A model generated the notes under the pieces. It was not told the origin of the DNA. It made no database searches and saw only the letters and a program-made list of their open reading frames with translations. Shown one piece after another: positions 28,741 to 49,649 of a stretch of DNA of 64,000 bases; within the stretch, counting starts at the first letter, position 1; every line of letters begins with the position of its first letter. Source of the DNA: Cristatella mucedo (lineage: Eukaryota; Bryozoa; Phylactolaemata; Cristatellidae); contig WPIO01000022.1 in NCBI GenBank assembly GCA_009760855.2, positions 3,049,001-3,113,000 on the forward strand, read 5' to 3'. A program made the position numbers and the translations under genes.

Positions 28741-30372
28741 TTATCATTGAAGCAACTTGCACGAGAGATGGTTTCGCAAGCCCACGGGGAATAAACGTTA
28801 GTTAGAGCCTGCAGCACATATCGCAATTCTTTAACTTATCATGGCAAGCCCTATGCGAATACATCCTAATAGAGATCGCAGCATAGCAAAACATTTTCAA
28901 ACATTGACAATAGTAGATACACAGACAACTATATAATGCACAGATAAACTAGCTTAAACTCAAAGGCACACCATAAAAGCACCATAGTCGGTAGCAAATC
29001 TGCGAAGCCGCCAACAACATGGAATTGAGATGATGCTGCCGGAATCAACCACCAACCAACGCAGAAACTAGCAGTACACTGACCATTTCCCCAAGCTCTG
29101 GAACTGCAGGGTAGACTTTCGCTGTCTATAAACAGCTTATGTGCACCAGTCGTAGTATTGACTGTTACGCTGTCCTGTACATACTAGGACTAATTCAGTG
29201 AACACTAGCATTTCGTTGGTCCCAGTTGCATAACTCACAAAAAGCACCCCACTTGCATGGAATCCTCCATAACAGGTCCTATCCTATTAAATCATCTTTT
29301 CAATCCTTCAGGATCATGACAATCCAACATTCTCCCTCAGGTTACCGAATAATGGGATGACTAGCAAAAATCTCTCCCATCTACCGACATCACTCGGCAG
29401 TCTGGCCCAGTACGACTGGGCCAGATTGCAGTAAGACAAGCTAGTACTCGGACATACCTCCTAATAATTTTTATTCCGCAACGGAGCGCCACGCTAGCCT
29501 GCTGGCGATGAACTCGCGAATGCTGCTACCCAAAAATGCCGACACCAGGCCTGCAAAGGAGCGGGCTTACTTATCGCGTTCTCTATGAAGCGACGCCAAA
29601 GAAACTACTCCGGCTAATCGCACAAGTAGCAAAAAAACAGGAGCTAATCCGGCATCCGGACGCCTAGACGATGCACACTTTTAATAAAAAATATACCTGC
29701 GACAGAATACACGACAAAAAACGGGGAAGCAGTGGCTGAGCTGCGCCTGACCTTGACATACGTAAACTGATCGCGTTTGGCAGCAGGAGCTTGTGATTGC
29801 AAGCTAAAAAATAAATGCTTTATGTAAACATTTTTCATTTAATAATAGCTAGTAGCTAAATATTCTCGGAGAAAAAACTAAAGCAGGGTCTGGGTGCTGC
29901 ACCCTATACTCGCCCTGAAGATAGTGCGGCCATATTTTCAAAGGGCATCACTTCCTAGTTTGCGCTCTCGATAAACCAGGACAGCTCCACATGTAAGTAC
30001 CCCAGTGTAATGCAATTGAAAAAGCTTGTTAGAAAGAGAAAACAACTGCTTCGTAGACTCAGTTTTTTGCGCTTTCAGCCTGGGGGAAGATCGCTCGCGT
30101 TTCTAAAACGAATGCCTTACTGCGAGGAGCCTGGGCGCCCGTATTAGTAATCCGGGTTGGCATCGCCCTCATTTCTACCACCATTAGCGATTATCCATAA
30201 CAGTCTGGCATGACCACTTGGGATGATGATTTTTGCGGTCACTATTCGACAAATCATAATGGAGTTATTTGGCCGCCTGCAACAGAAGGTTTCTAGCAGC
30301 TATTTTTACATTTCCGTAGCTGCCCTGCTAAGTGCGAGTCGCACGGCGAAGGCTCGTTGAAGTCTTTGCACA
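28741..30372. other. Intergenic, no recognised gene
   Basis: About 1.6 kb lacking supported exons. The last part should include the RhoGDI promoter. Confidence 0.45.
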
Positions 30373-30558
30373 TTGCGCAGTCCCGTAAGGCCAGGAAGCC
30401 GAATTCGACGGCTGTCTGTCGTAGCAGCCTTCTCAATAGCGTCTCGATACTTGAGCAGCGGCCGCCAGTTCAACCTGACATCCGTGACCGCGTTTGACTG
30501 GGGCTGTGTTCGTCTACAAGGCCTAGAATTTTTAATCGCTCTTTCAGAGCTGATCAGA
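30373..30558 (+). promoter_or_regulatory. RhoGDI 5' UTR, possibly with an intron acceptor
   Basis: TTTTTAATCGCTCTTTCAG ending at about 30546 looks like a 3' splice site just before the ATG, so the 5' UTR may be spliced. An upstream in-frame ATG at 30373 exists but is not supported by family conservation. Confidence 0.35.
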
Positions 30559-39292
<8,734 letters not shown>

Positions 39293-40998
39293 ATCTTCTG
39301 TTTGCATTGGTGCATGCAACTATTAAGATTACAGTGCATAGCCTTATGCAATTTGTACTTGTGAAATAGTGGCAATATCCTTGGGATGTTTTCTGGTGCC
39401 ACTCAGGTATGTGATCCTGATCTTGTGCTAGTCAGTCATCGACTAGCTGAAACCAGCAGTGCGTAATGCTGTTGCCCTATAACAACACGTGCTTCCTTCT
39501 TATGGAGCTTCGCTGTCTCTGATCTTTGGTGACACAATTTTCTACCTTAATGATTTGGTTTGGCATGTCTTTAACTGTCAGCAAGCAATTTATCTTGTAG
39601 TAACTTTGTGGCTATGGTGCATTCTTCCTGCTCCCGGCCAGCTCTTGTTGTGTGTGGTTACGTTGGACTGTAATCGTGCTTTAAGACAGCCAAGAAATGA
39701 ATGAGGCAGTGCTAATGCATATCAGATCTTAACTTGTTGATGGTGACTGCACCACATAATTTACTCCAAAAGTTGCGGTTTAGACCACATGCAGTGACAG
39801 CTCGCATTTAGGCTGATCGTTTCTCATGCAGGGACACAGGAGTTTTTTTGTTTTGTTTGAGCACTAATACAAAAACATGATTGTTTTAAAACAATTTGAC
39901 TGCGCATTTGTGGAAGTCTTCGGCAAGCTAGAGGCCCTTTACTAGCTACATCCGCTCTTGCTGACCTAAAGCATTCCTAGAACTGTGTACTGGAGATTAT
40001 TTTATGCAATGTGAGGCTGCACGTGTCTTCATCTGTGGACGTCGTTTGAATGAATAAATATAACGTAGCTTGAAGTTTAATAATCCAGTCTCGTCCAGTG
40101 TAAACATTGTCACAATCTGGCATGCAAGGTAGTACCAACTCTGATTTTGGGTTCAGCAAGTGCCTGATTACAGCTTCGTCTTCGGGGTTGATCAAGGTTT
40201 GTCTGTCCCATCAAAGCCTCTAATAGCATGTGAGGTGCATGGATAGCTAGCAAGCACCTGTGGCTGCTAGTAATTCCGAATTATCTATAGCCTTAATATG
40301 GAGATGACCTAACAGTAGAGAGCAAGCAGTATGGTAGGTTTCAGGTGGAATAGCACAAGAAAAGCTTGCTAAGCACTTATAACGGTCGAATAACAAATGA
40401 CCTGTGGGAGCAGTCATGTTGCCGTACCGTCGAATGACCTTACACTCAAGCAATTTCTTTGGCAATCTTCTCTTGGATGAGCTTATTTGAGATATTATTC
40501 TTCGGACACTTAAAAAGGTATGTTACACCTTCGTGTACAGCTTTCCGGTCTGTCTGTAAGCCTTCGTATGGACGGGTTTCTATTTGTGCTTAAACAATGC
40601 GATCTATATTTGCATCGTTAGCTGTGGGATACTTGTCACAATAGATAAGCTTCATTTATAGGTGGGAAGTAAGCTTTTCTTTTGTAGCTCTTGCCTATTT
40701 CCTGGCTACTAAGTAGCACAAACATGAAACATTCAGTTAGTGTGTTGAATGTAATGCATTTTATTATTGGACTAGTTGTGATTTTCGTTGAAACGATTGA
40801 GCTACCGAGGGTAGGCAGCTAAAAAGAAATGTTAGTAGTCTTTGTGAACTGTACAGGCACCGGAACTCGTGTCTTGAGCTCAGCTGTGCGACCGAGTACG
40901 GCTATAATTAGTACTTCGAACTCGATAAAGCCATATCCCTAGATGGTATTCTGCAGCCTCGAAAGAGTGACCATTGGCACAAGCAAAACCCTCAGCCC
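39293..40998. other. RhoGDI 3' UTR and intergenic sequence
   Basis: No other gene recognised. A candidate polyadenylation signal AATAAA is at 40053-40058, about 0.76 kb after the stop codon. Confidence 0.4.
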
Positions 40999-41146
40999 AA
41001 AATATATATATAATTCATTTATATAGCGCCCCAAGAGAACTTAATCTCGATTCAGGCGCTTCACATATGCCTCGGGGCTCGAGCCCACGACCTCAGTCAG
41101 ACCTTGGTCGGGGCGAGCACTATAATCGCTAAACCAAACCAGCTGC
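40999..41146 (-). mobile_element. SINE-A copy, well preserved
   Basis: Starts (plus) with (TA)n ATTCATTTATATAGCGCCCC, then the complement of the CGAGATTAAGTTCTCTT tail, GGGGCTCGAGCCC box B, and the CCGACCAAGGTCTGAC and GGTTTGGTTTAGCG head. Seven SINE-A copies are recognised in the window. Confidence 0.85.
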
Positions 41147-44029
41147 GAGTGTTTCACAGCAGTTGATTGAAAAGACTCATTTGAAGTCAGTGGAGCGCTG
41201 GTTAGATCGACGACAAATCGGAAAGACGCTTAATGCACGCACGATCCTTAGGCGATTAGCTTACATTATCACATCCCGTTGTCAAGATACAGAGCTGGCT
41301 TTAAAAGAAAAGTACTTGGTAACTCAAGTGATGTGGGGGGAGCCGGAAAGGCTTTTTACCTCCTCCCAAAAGACCTACACGATGATGAAGCGCTGGATCT
41401 TCACCACCTGTCTTGCCAATTCGCTAAGCCAATTTCCTTGCTTTTAAACACAGAATACGCCGCAGTGTAGTCATCAGCGACCCGATTTAATCATACATTC
41501 CAGCACTCAGCGTCAATACTAATGCATAAGTACACGCAAATTGTCTACTGCCAGGGAATGTGGGAAAGCGACTTAGCTGTGTGGCTCCATAGATCTTTAA
41601 CAGACGTCGATGTTGTAGTCTGACGATGTTAGTGCTTCGCTGCTGTTACTAGCCCATGAAATTCGTAGCATCACCCTAAAAAGAAGCTCATAAATGATTG
41701 CAAAGATTGCGGCAATGACCTATCTAGCAACACTCGGCCACTGAATATCAGCCCTGCTTGTGCTCTGACAAGATCGGTGAGTGTGAAATTTAGCCTCAAC
41801 GTGGCACTGTTTGTCGAGCCGCTAACCCTAATTTCAAAGAGCTGCCTTCCTTGTATCCGTTGCATGATGCTGTTTCTCAATCTCGGAACAAATTCCGCTA
41901 TATTTCAAAATCTTTAAAATTCCGCATTCTCCAGGGAATCTTGTGACAGCGATACCTCAAGGACTGAGAAAAAACGTGTACTTTTATCTAAGCAACTAAC
42001 GAAATTTCAATTCCTAACATTAATGTATGTGTTACGGAACCAATGATTGACATTGCCCAAGCTTGACTGCCAAAGCGAGTTCGATGGTTCTAGTCCTCTT
42101 TTACCAGTACCGGAGCTTAATTGCTTACGTGTATCTTCACGAACAGCGGGCGTTCGCCAAACTTGTATACGCTACGTTATTGCACGTAGTCCGACAAAAC
42201 CAATTGACTGACGAATACGGAGTTTGGTTGTCAGCCAGATAATACCTGACCAAGACTTTCTTTGCCAAGGACGGGCACATACCAAAAAACTTGCACGGTG
42301 TACTGCTGTGGGAGCGAATGCAGATCGATAAGCAGGGAGTGTACAAACCTCTTTCTGCCCAGCGATTTAGGGTGGGCATTGTGGAGATCCACAACTATAA
42401 TAATCAATTGAAGGCGGGCACGAGATCGCAGTCACATGTGACAGGGGTCGCTGTGACTAACCGAGTTATGGATGTCATACAAAATAACGCGGTCGTTCGA
42501 TTTAATGCCGTTGCTTTGACAAGTGTCCCTGTTGTTCATTATGCCTAGTATGCTTCTGTACCCAGGCTAGGTTCGGTTGGCTAGGACAGGACGGCAGTAA
42601 TTCGGTAAGGGTCACCGGCTAGGCCGGGGGTCTGGCAAGGCCGGATTTTCGGTGACGAGAGGTTACTGGGGTTCTTGGGTAGGAGAAGTTGGCCGAGTAA
42701 GTAGTGGTGTTGTAGGCTCCCGGTCTCGCCGAGTTATGCACCTGGATGCAGGCTTGCTCCGGCGATGTGGCCGCTCACAAAAGGCAACGAGTGCCCAAGG
42801 CCCGAGCGGAGCTGGATAGCACGCTCGTTGTGATTTGTATACTCCGAATTCCCCGTGTATCCTGTTCGTGGACCCCCGTGAGTTGGCTCTTCGGCGGAAG
42901 CTCTCGACGTTGGTGGACGTCCGTCTAACCCAGAGTACTCAGCTAGCCGGGTCTTGCACGGCGTACGCTTGTACTGGTGTAATGGAGTCCTTCGACGGTG
43001 TGACTGTGGAAGCCGACTTACCAACCAACACGTTTGTTCGAGCTTGCGGAGTCATCTTGCACCCCTTTAGTGTACTTTTTATAGGACCTTCCCATGTAGA
43101 CTTGTTTAGTTCCCCTGTTATTGTTGGCGCATGCGATATTATAAAGAGTTCTAACCTGACGGCCGCGTCTTACCCTAGCTCAGCGGCAGCGTGGCCAGAG
43201 TACGTGGGGCTTGGCGGGAAATAGCCTCTGACCCCTGGAACTCGGCTACGCTTCAACCTGTACTAGCGGTTACTGCTAGGTAGCCAGTTAGCCGTGACAT
43301 AACCAATAATTTTTCCTCCATAAACTGCCAAGGCACGTTAATTTCTGTATTCAGACGTGCCTGCTGCAAGTTTATATGAATTAGCTGTTTATCTTTTGGT
43401 ATGGCTCGTTCACAGACATTATAATTAACGATATCGCGATGTCCTCCTAATGCCGTTGGCACCTTACTGCTTGATATTTGCAAACAAATCTCCAGGCTTG
43501 CAACGCATTGGTGCATGGGTAAATAAACGTACGTAAGCGCTTAAAAATGACTTTTTGAGACAAGAAGAAAAAATCGATTTCGGGCGAATCAATCCACGAT
43601 ATCGATGACTAGTTACAAGTTGTCATTTCGAACATGTTGACGAAACCATACAGGAGTTAAACTCGTTTTTCAACGTTAGGAAAAAGTTTCGTCATTATTG
43701 CAGTCTTTAACCAGGAAAGTTCTGATATTCACCGGCTCTGTTACAATGACCTAACATACCTCGGAGTGGACAAGATTTGCAACATGGGCAGGGAAGCCTT
43801 CGTAAACCTGCCGTCCTAGAAGAAATTACCAACCAAGAAGAGACAAACTATCAATTTCCGGTATGGCAACCAACAGAGTTCGTGATAGCTTTGCGGAAGA
43901 TTAGAGTGGATTGCAGCGAGTTGCGGATTTCGATCGATTGTAGTACGGGCCCAGCCCATTCCAGTTGATTGCAGTGGATCGCACAAGAAAACGCGAAAGC
44001 AAGAGCGCGAAGTTTCTTTCGATGCACTT
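41147..44029. other. Intergenic, no recognised gene
   Basis: Several short to medium open frames, the longest being 129 codons at 42835-43224, resemble nothing I know. CpG content rises around 42550-43230. Confidence 0.4.
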
Positions 44030-44290
44030 GAAACGAGTGTACTCGTTGGAGTATGACACACGGTCAAGTTCTCGGTTTATTCTGTTACCGAAGAAGGAAG
44101 AAGAAGAGGTCAAGGATCAGGCCAAAGAAGAGGGAGCCTCCGCTTAGTTCAAGGGGCAGGGGTCAGTGTTCACTGTTTGCCGCGACAAGACAAATGTCGG
44201 TTAGACGGGCCGGCCTGCACTGCGACTGACCTTACGGCTTGGCAAGCGATTAGATGGGAATCAATCGGTTGCTGCTTGTACAGCTGACTC
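44030..44290 (+). repeat. Dispersed repeat D, copy 2
   Basis: Blocks GTACTCGTTGGAGTATGACA, CAAGTTCTCGGTTTATTC, GAAGGAAGAAGAAGAGGTCA, AGGCCAAAGAAGAGGGAGCC, TCCGCTTAG, GCTTGGCAAGCGATTAGATG and ATCGGTTGCTGCTTG line up with the copies at 37.2 and 47.3 kb. Confidence 0.55.
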
Positions 44291-44479
44291 AGAGGGAAAG
44301 TTCTGAGGCAGTCAGAACTTTACCGGTGCACGAAAGGCTAATGCAGTCCAGTTCAAAGGTTCTCGAATCTCTGGTTTTGATTCCCTCTAACAGCAAGTTG
44401 CCAATGGTGGCAGAAATCCATCGCCCCAGGTACCGAAACCTTTATTTCAAACAATTCTGATCTCATTTGGATTTGACGT

Positions 44480-44880
44480 GCAAAAAACCGTCACTTCCTC
44501 ATTCTAGGTGGTTTTAACACCCATTTTGACGACTCAACCGACACCTCAAGTGGCCAATTTCGAGCACTGGCGGATTCATTTTCTCCGGCTCATGTTCACG
44601 ACTCCACTCACAACGAAGATTACACACCGGATCAAATATTCTCCCTCGATTGTACACTATCATCTCTAGTTGTAATTGAATTATGCACATCTGACCGTGG
44701 ATCTCATTCGATCTGCACTTTCTGCTCTCCTCTCCATAATCATCTGTGAATCGCGAAAATGTAAGAACATTGATATCCGTAGATGCTGTCCGAACGAAAA
44801 TGTCTTTCTCGCCCGTGCAGCCCAACCCTGCTCCCAATCAAGCAGCCCGTCGACTTAAAAAATTTTTCATTCACTTTATG
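44480..44880 (+). pseudogene. LINE endonuclease-domain relic
   Basis: One frame reads HFLILGGFNTHFDDSTDTSS, then FRALADSFSPAHVHDSTHNE and later CTSDRGSHSICTF. This matches the end of a LINE AP-endonuclease domain (LxGDFNxH, THxxGHTLD, SDHxxI) with the key GDFN Asp changed to Gly and later motifs degraded. CCCAATCAAGCAGCCCGTCG then suggests a deletion joining it to an RT-end fragment. Confidence 0.65.
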
Positions 44881-44904
44881 TCACCTATAAAAATAAAAAA
44901 AAAC

Positions 44905-45029
44905 TACCAGCTGATTTTAATAGCCTCTTTGTACAGCAACAGAAGAGTCTTTACGGCTAACACCACCGCTTGCAGCGGCGATAGAGGACCCCCATCACAG
45001 GATTCAAACCCACGACCTCGGGGCCTAGG
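44905..45029 (-). mobile_element. SINE-B copy, left part (interrupted)
   Basis: Matches 62764-62900: ACCAGCTGATTTTAATAGCC, AAGAGTCTTTACGGCTA, CACCGCTTGCAGCGGCGATA, GGATTCAAACCCACGACCTC, GGGGCC. It breaks at TAGG (45026-45029) and resumes at 45972. Confidence 0.85.
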
Positions 45030-45971
45030 TCTAACTTACTAGCTACGGGCAAACTCAGTGTGATTCAGATATTGGAAAGGCTGACGCTCAAAATTGGCTC
45101 TGCTAGCATATCTCCCGTTGAATCAGCTCGAAATCTAGGTGTCCTGTTCCAAAGTGACCTCTCGTTAGACGACCACATCAGCTCCACGGTCAAGTCTGCC
45201 CACTTTCAACTACATAACGTTGCTAAAATTCGGGCTTGTTTAGATAAGGATACCACGTCTAAGTTGGTCCATACAATTGTGACAACCCGTCTTGACTTAT
45301 GTAACTCACTGCTTGCTGGCCTACCGGCATGTGCAATCAGGCGATTGCAGATGGTGCAAAACTCCGAAGCTAGGATTGTCTGTCGTGAGCGTCGCAGTTG
45401 CCACATCACACCACTTCTCGCCGACCTGCACTGGCTACCAATCAAGCAACGGATCGACTTCAAGGTTTTGTCGCTCACTTTTAGGTCCCTTCATCCTTTG
45501 GCTCCAGCCTATCTCTCAGATCTACTCCCCCACCAGGCCAAGCATCGTACCACCAGCTTTTCGGAATCCAACAGTCTACAGATACCTCGTACAAACCTCA
45601 AATCTTTTGGAGACCGTGCATTCAGTTCGTATGCTCCCAAAGCCTGGAACTCCCTCCCGACCTGCGTCAGAACATCCCCTGACCTGACCATATTTAAAAG
45701 GAACTTAAAAAACACACATATTTAGGACAGCATTTAGTGGGTCCCTGTGATTCGTCCTTTAAGTGCTTATGTGTGCTGACACTGTACATGCTGCCACTAA
45801 CCACATTTGCATGCTGACCCTGTGCATGTCACCCCTAGCCATGTTATTCATGTTTATCAAGCATGACATTACTCACCATTCAATCGCGCTTCCCTTTGCA
45901 GAAAATGTGAAGCGCCTAGAAAGAGATTGAGTTCTCTGAGGGCGCTTTATCAAGTGCATTATTATTATTAT
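45030..45971 (+). mobile_element. LINE family X, youngest-looking copy, inserted in SINE-B
   Basis: A 221-codon frame (45060-45725) runs unbroken through SARNLGVLFQSDLSLDDHIS, LVHTIVTTRLDLCNSLLAGL, MVQNSEARIVCRERRSCHIT, LHWLPIKQRIDFKVLSLTF and SYAPKAWNSLPTCVR. The 3' UTR, GCGCCTAGAAAGAGATTGAG, GCGCTTTATCAAGTGCATT and (ATT)n follow. TAGG at 45026-45029 and 45972-45975 is the likely target-site duplication. It is 5'-truncated within the RT. Confidence 0.92.
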
Positions 45972-46016
45972 TAGGTTGTGAAAAACAACCGCATTACCTA
46001 GTGAGCCATCGCAGCT
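45972..46016 (-). mobile_element. SINE-B copy, right part (tRNA head)
   Basis: TTGTGAAAAACAACCGCATTACCTAGTGAGCC continues the interrupted SINE-B and matches the head of the 62.8-kb copy. Confidence 0.85.
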
Positions 46017-46054
46017 CACACAACCATTTTCCGACTCCAGCCCACCTATTAGAG

Positions 46055-46575
46055 CTACTCCCTAACCAGGCTAGGCGTCGTACCAATAATTCATTTAAAT
46101 ATAGCGCCCCAAGAGAACTTAATCTCTATTCAGGCGCTTCACATATGCCTCGGGGCTCGAGTCCACGACCTCAGCCAGACCTTGGTCGGGCCGACCACCT
46201 TATTCGCTGGACCAAACCAGCCCAGCTCTTTTGACTCAAATCGTCTAGCTACGATTCGAATCGACCCCAAATCCTTTGGAGACCATGCTGTTCGTTCGTA
46301 TGCTCCAAAATCCTGGAACTCACTCCCTACTGACGTCACGACATCCTCTGACTTTACATTACAAAAGAAGCTAAACACGCACCTGTTCCTCGTAATATTT
46401 GCTAGATCCTTGCGATTTCTCCTCGATGTGCTTGTGCGTACTGACACTGCAAATGTTACCAGTAGCCATAGTTACATGTTGACTGTGCGTGGTACCACTA
46501 ACCATAATGTCATGCTTATAGAAACATATCAAGTTGTCAGAGGGAGCTATACGAATGTACCCTCATTATAATTAT
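46055..46575 (+). mobile_element. LINE X-like relic, interrupted by SINE-A
   Basis: CTACTCCCTAACCAGGCTAG precedes the SINE; after it come CCAAATCCTTTGGAGACC, ATGCTCCAAAATCCTGGAAC, CACTCCCTACTGACGTCACG and CACGCACCTGTTCCTCGTAA, then an eroded 3' UTR ending near GAGCTATACGAATG and ATTATTATT. Confidence 0.75.
46085..46220 (-). mobile_element. SINE-A copy nested in a LINE relic
   Basis: The reverse complement shows GGTTTGGTCCAGCGAATAAG (head), CCAAGGTCTGGCTGAGGTCG, GGACTCGAGCCCC (box B) and TAGAGATTAAGTTCTCTTGG (tail). Confidence 0.85.
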
Positions 46576-47324
46576 TATTACAATTCTAGTGCAGCAGCGG
46601 TCGGTCGGTTTCTCAGTGGTGCTATGGCGAAAGGCCAGTTGATTCGTGTCGGCAATCGCCGAGGTAAAAGTATGCTATGCTATACCCCGTGCCTTGAGCA
46701 ATGAGACCGGTCGGCTGGGTGGAGCTTGTAGGATGGAGCGCGACGTCGATCGCACTGGCGCCGGATGAAATTCGCAGGCAGCCGGTCGTTGGTAGTCATG
46801 GCAGCAGAACAGCCCAGCTTCTGTTGAATGATGAGCACCAGGTGGCTGGTAGGGATTAATGGTGGCTTGAACGAACAGAAGGTCAGCTGGTCGCCTTGGT
46901 GGTCGGCGCTGATGCAGAACCCGTTATGAGCAGCAGTAAATGACCAATAAATAAGGAGGCTAGCTGCAGCTCACTCAAGCCGAGATCTCGACGTGAGCGC
47001 TTACTTCCCAGCGAAATGCAAAGAGCGGCGATGTCCAGTAGATACATGTGATGCCCCGCTGCCCCTCGAGCGTCGAGGGTGGGCGAAACGCCAAAGAGGA
47101 GACTGCGGGGGGGGGGGGGAGGGCAGGGGCACAGTGAGTCGTGGTACTGCCGCCCGTAGTTCAAGATCCTTAGTGATGTGCAAATGTGATGGCAGCGGTC
47201 GCAGTGGTCGCTCAATAGGCAGCCGGCGGGAAGGCGACGAAAAATCGATTTCGTGGCAGTTAAGTAGAGACTTGAACTAGCTGGGCAGTAACTTTTAAGT
47301 AGGTGGCAGCGGCCGAGTTCACTA
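46576..47324. other. Intergenic, GC-rich, no recognised gene
   Basis: Includes a G13 run at about 47107-47119. Frames here are low-complexity (proline- or arginine-rich) and not supported. Confidence 0.4.
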
Positions 47325-47600
47325 CTCGTTCGAGCTTTCGTTCGTTGTCGGTGTACGACGCAAAGTCAGGTTCTCGACTATTCGCTTCGTAACATGAGAA
47401 GGAAGAGCAGGAGGTTCGGTCAGGCCGACGGAAATCAGAGGGGGAGCGTCCGCTTAGCCCTAGCGGTGGGAAGGAAGCGTTCTTGGTTTGCTATGACATG
47501 GAAAATGTGAGTTCGACCGGTACTGGGAATGACCTCCCAGCTCTGCACGCCGCAATTAGACGGGTAGCCTGCGGTTGCTACGAGCGCATGTAGCCTTGGA
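47325..47600 (+). repeat. Dispersed repeat D, copy 3
   Basis: Blocks CGTTGTCGGTGTACGACGCA, AAGTCAGGTTCTCGACTATT, TCAGGCCGACGGAAATCAGA, GGGGGAGCGTCCGCTTAGCC, AATTAGACGGGTAGCCTGCG and GTTGCTACGAGC match the other D copies. A fragment with GAGGAAGAGAGGACAGCATC near 48066 may be a fourth piece. Confidence 0.55.
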
Positions 47601-48465
47601 AGCCTGGTTGTATACTCCCGGCCTTCGGTCATGCCCAAGTTTTGTGCGTCTATTCGAGTTAGAAAATATCGGAAGCCGACATTCAAGTAGTAGCTGGTGG
47701 CCTACCGGAGACTTCATTCTAGCACATAAGCCGAAGGAGGCTCCACAAATATAGAATCCCAATGACGATTGTGGGAGGTCGGAACACTACAGGCACCGAT
47801 GGAGCGGTAGTAGTAGATGGATGATGGGCAGCCATGGTGACCCTACGTAGACTTGTGGCAGTGGCATTACTCATTCAACTTCCTCAAGTGATCAGATCGG
47901 TGACAGCAGATGGGAGTCGCATGTACGGTGGGGGTTGGCAAGAGGAAAAAAGAAGGCGCGCCCGACGTAAGAGTTGGATGACGGCTTGTATTTTACGCGA
48001 ACGAATCAATCGACATTTCGTGGCTGTTGACGGTCGTATTCGTCGGGTCGGCTGCTCGAAAGTAGAGGAGGAAGAGAGGACAGCATCCGCATAAGCTGGC
48101 AGACTGGCAGCAAGTGTGGAGCTAACGATAGTGTTAATCGTATGAACCGTGTGGTAATTATGGGCCTGCTCTGGTGGCTAGCTTTTAAGGCTCAGCGAAT
48201 CGGCATAGGTGTGGGGGTGTGCAAGAGCCGACACATGCTCTGGGGAATGTAATACTTGGGCAGCTCAGGTGATTCACACTCGTCAGCGCCTTCGAAAAAG
48301 TTGTGTAGTGGCTAAGGTGCTACATGTACGTATCTTCTCTTTTCCCTGGTAACAAGAGTTAAGCAGCAGCCGCTCGTCAAATAGGCGAGTCCTGCTGTTG
48401 ACTTTGTTGGGTGATTTTACATGCATTTTAAAGAATGATACTTTGCAAGTCTTACATCCGTAGCT
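47601..48465. other. Intergenic, no recognised gene
   Basis: Nothing supportable beyond a possible fourth repeat D fragment near 48040-48140. Confidence 0.35.
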
Positions 48466-48545
48466 ATTGGCTCTCTCGTAGCGAGTTGTAAAGCGCCTGG
48501 ATTGAGATTTGGTTTCTCTTCGGGCGCTATACAAACGACTTACTA
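48466..48545 (+). mobile_element. LINE-type 3' tail fragment
   Basis: TGTAAAGCGCCTGGATTGAG, TTCTCTTCGGGCGCTATACA: a family X or SINE-A-type terminus, too short to assign. Confidence 0.6.
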
Positions 48546-48899
48546 TTAATATGTATTCACTAAGAACAAGTGTATTTTGTAGTCAACGAAAATCACTGCT
48601 CGTCTTCGTTGCTCTGCCAAGCCAGCCTTCGTGAACCCTAGCAATAGCTATGGAACGTAACAGAAGGACAGCGAAGGTAACGAACGAAATTAATCAGGCG
48701 GCTCGATAAAGCCTCGATTCTGATTTATTCATTGGCTAACTTATGGCAGGACCTCTGCAATGGTCAACGGTTCAGTGGAACTCAAAGTTTACTTGTAGAT
48801 GCTGCCATCGGCGGCAGCTCTTTTGTGGCTTGCCATACGATACGGTGCTGAGGCAATTTTTATTACGCCTCCCATGCCTAAGCATGCCAGCGTCCAAGT

Positions 48900-48978
48900 T
48901 CAAGCAGCAAATGTAAAGTGCCTAGAAAGAGATTGAATTCTCTGAGGGCGCTATATCAAATGTATAATTATTTTTGTT
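48900..48978 (+). mobile_element. LINE family X 3' terminus fragment
   Basis: AGCAGCAAATGTAAAGTGCC, GAAAGAGATTGAATTCTCTG, GGGCGCTATATCAAATGTAT. Confidence 0.75.
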
Positions 48979-49649
48979 AACGTGTACTTTTCAGATAAAG
49001 TGAATGACCAGCTAGCAATCCAATAACTCAAGCTGGTACCGAAACAAATGGCTCGTGAATGAAAGAGTCTGAAACTATCACCAGCGAACACGACTGATCG
49101 ATCGCTGCGTGCACAATGGCCGATGCACCGAGCACTATACTTCGTTGCTGGTGGCAAAGGGAAAGGCAACACTAGGGCTTTGGCTCATCCCCTTCACTGA
49201 TCTGTAGCTGTCCGACGCGGCAGCCGGGCTTGGGCGCCTGGGGAGTAGAAGCAGCACTCAGGACGTGCACGAAGAATGCGACATTTGGGTGACAAACGAA
49301 TGACGTGCTTATGGGTTGTTGCGGGTGAGGCGTGAGCGATTGGGTCGGCAGCTCCAAGTGAGGAAGGAGAAGACGATGAAAGGATCTCGAGCACACAGGC
49401 CGACGAATGGGCCATGCGTGCCGAAGCAAGCTATGCCAAACGGCACAAGGTCGTCGCTGCCGAGTCATGCGTTGGCCGTGGTGGTCGCGGGACTAGCCGC
49501 GTGGCATAGGCGCCGGTTAGTGGACGGCGACAGAGCAGCAACCTAGAACGCTTCGAAATCCTATCAACCACCCGCTAAGCAGCGTGCAGGTAAGCGGCAT
49601 GCAGGTGCGCCCGTCAACCCGGTTGAGTGGGCGGGCCGTCGCGAACGCC

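Noticed and set aside
30373-30558. Upstream in-frame ATG extending RhoGDI
   Set aside because: Family N-termini begin MAEQE-like at 30559, and a likely splice acceptor lies just before it.
42835-43224. 129-codon plus frame
   Set aside because: No recognisable domain, no splice support and no overlap with repeats that would identify it; left as intergenic.
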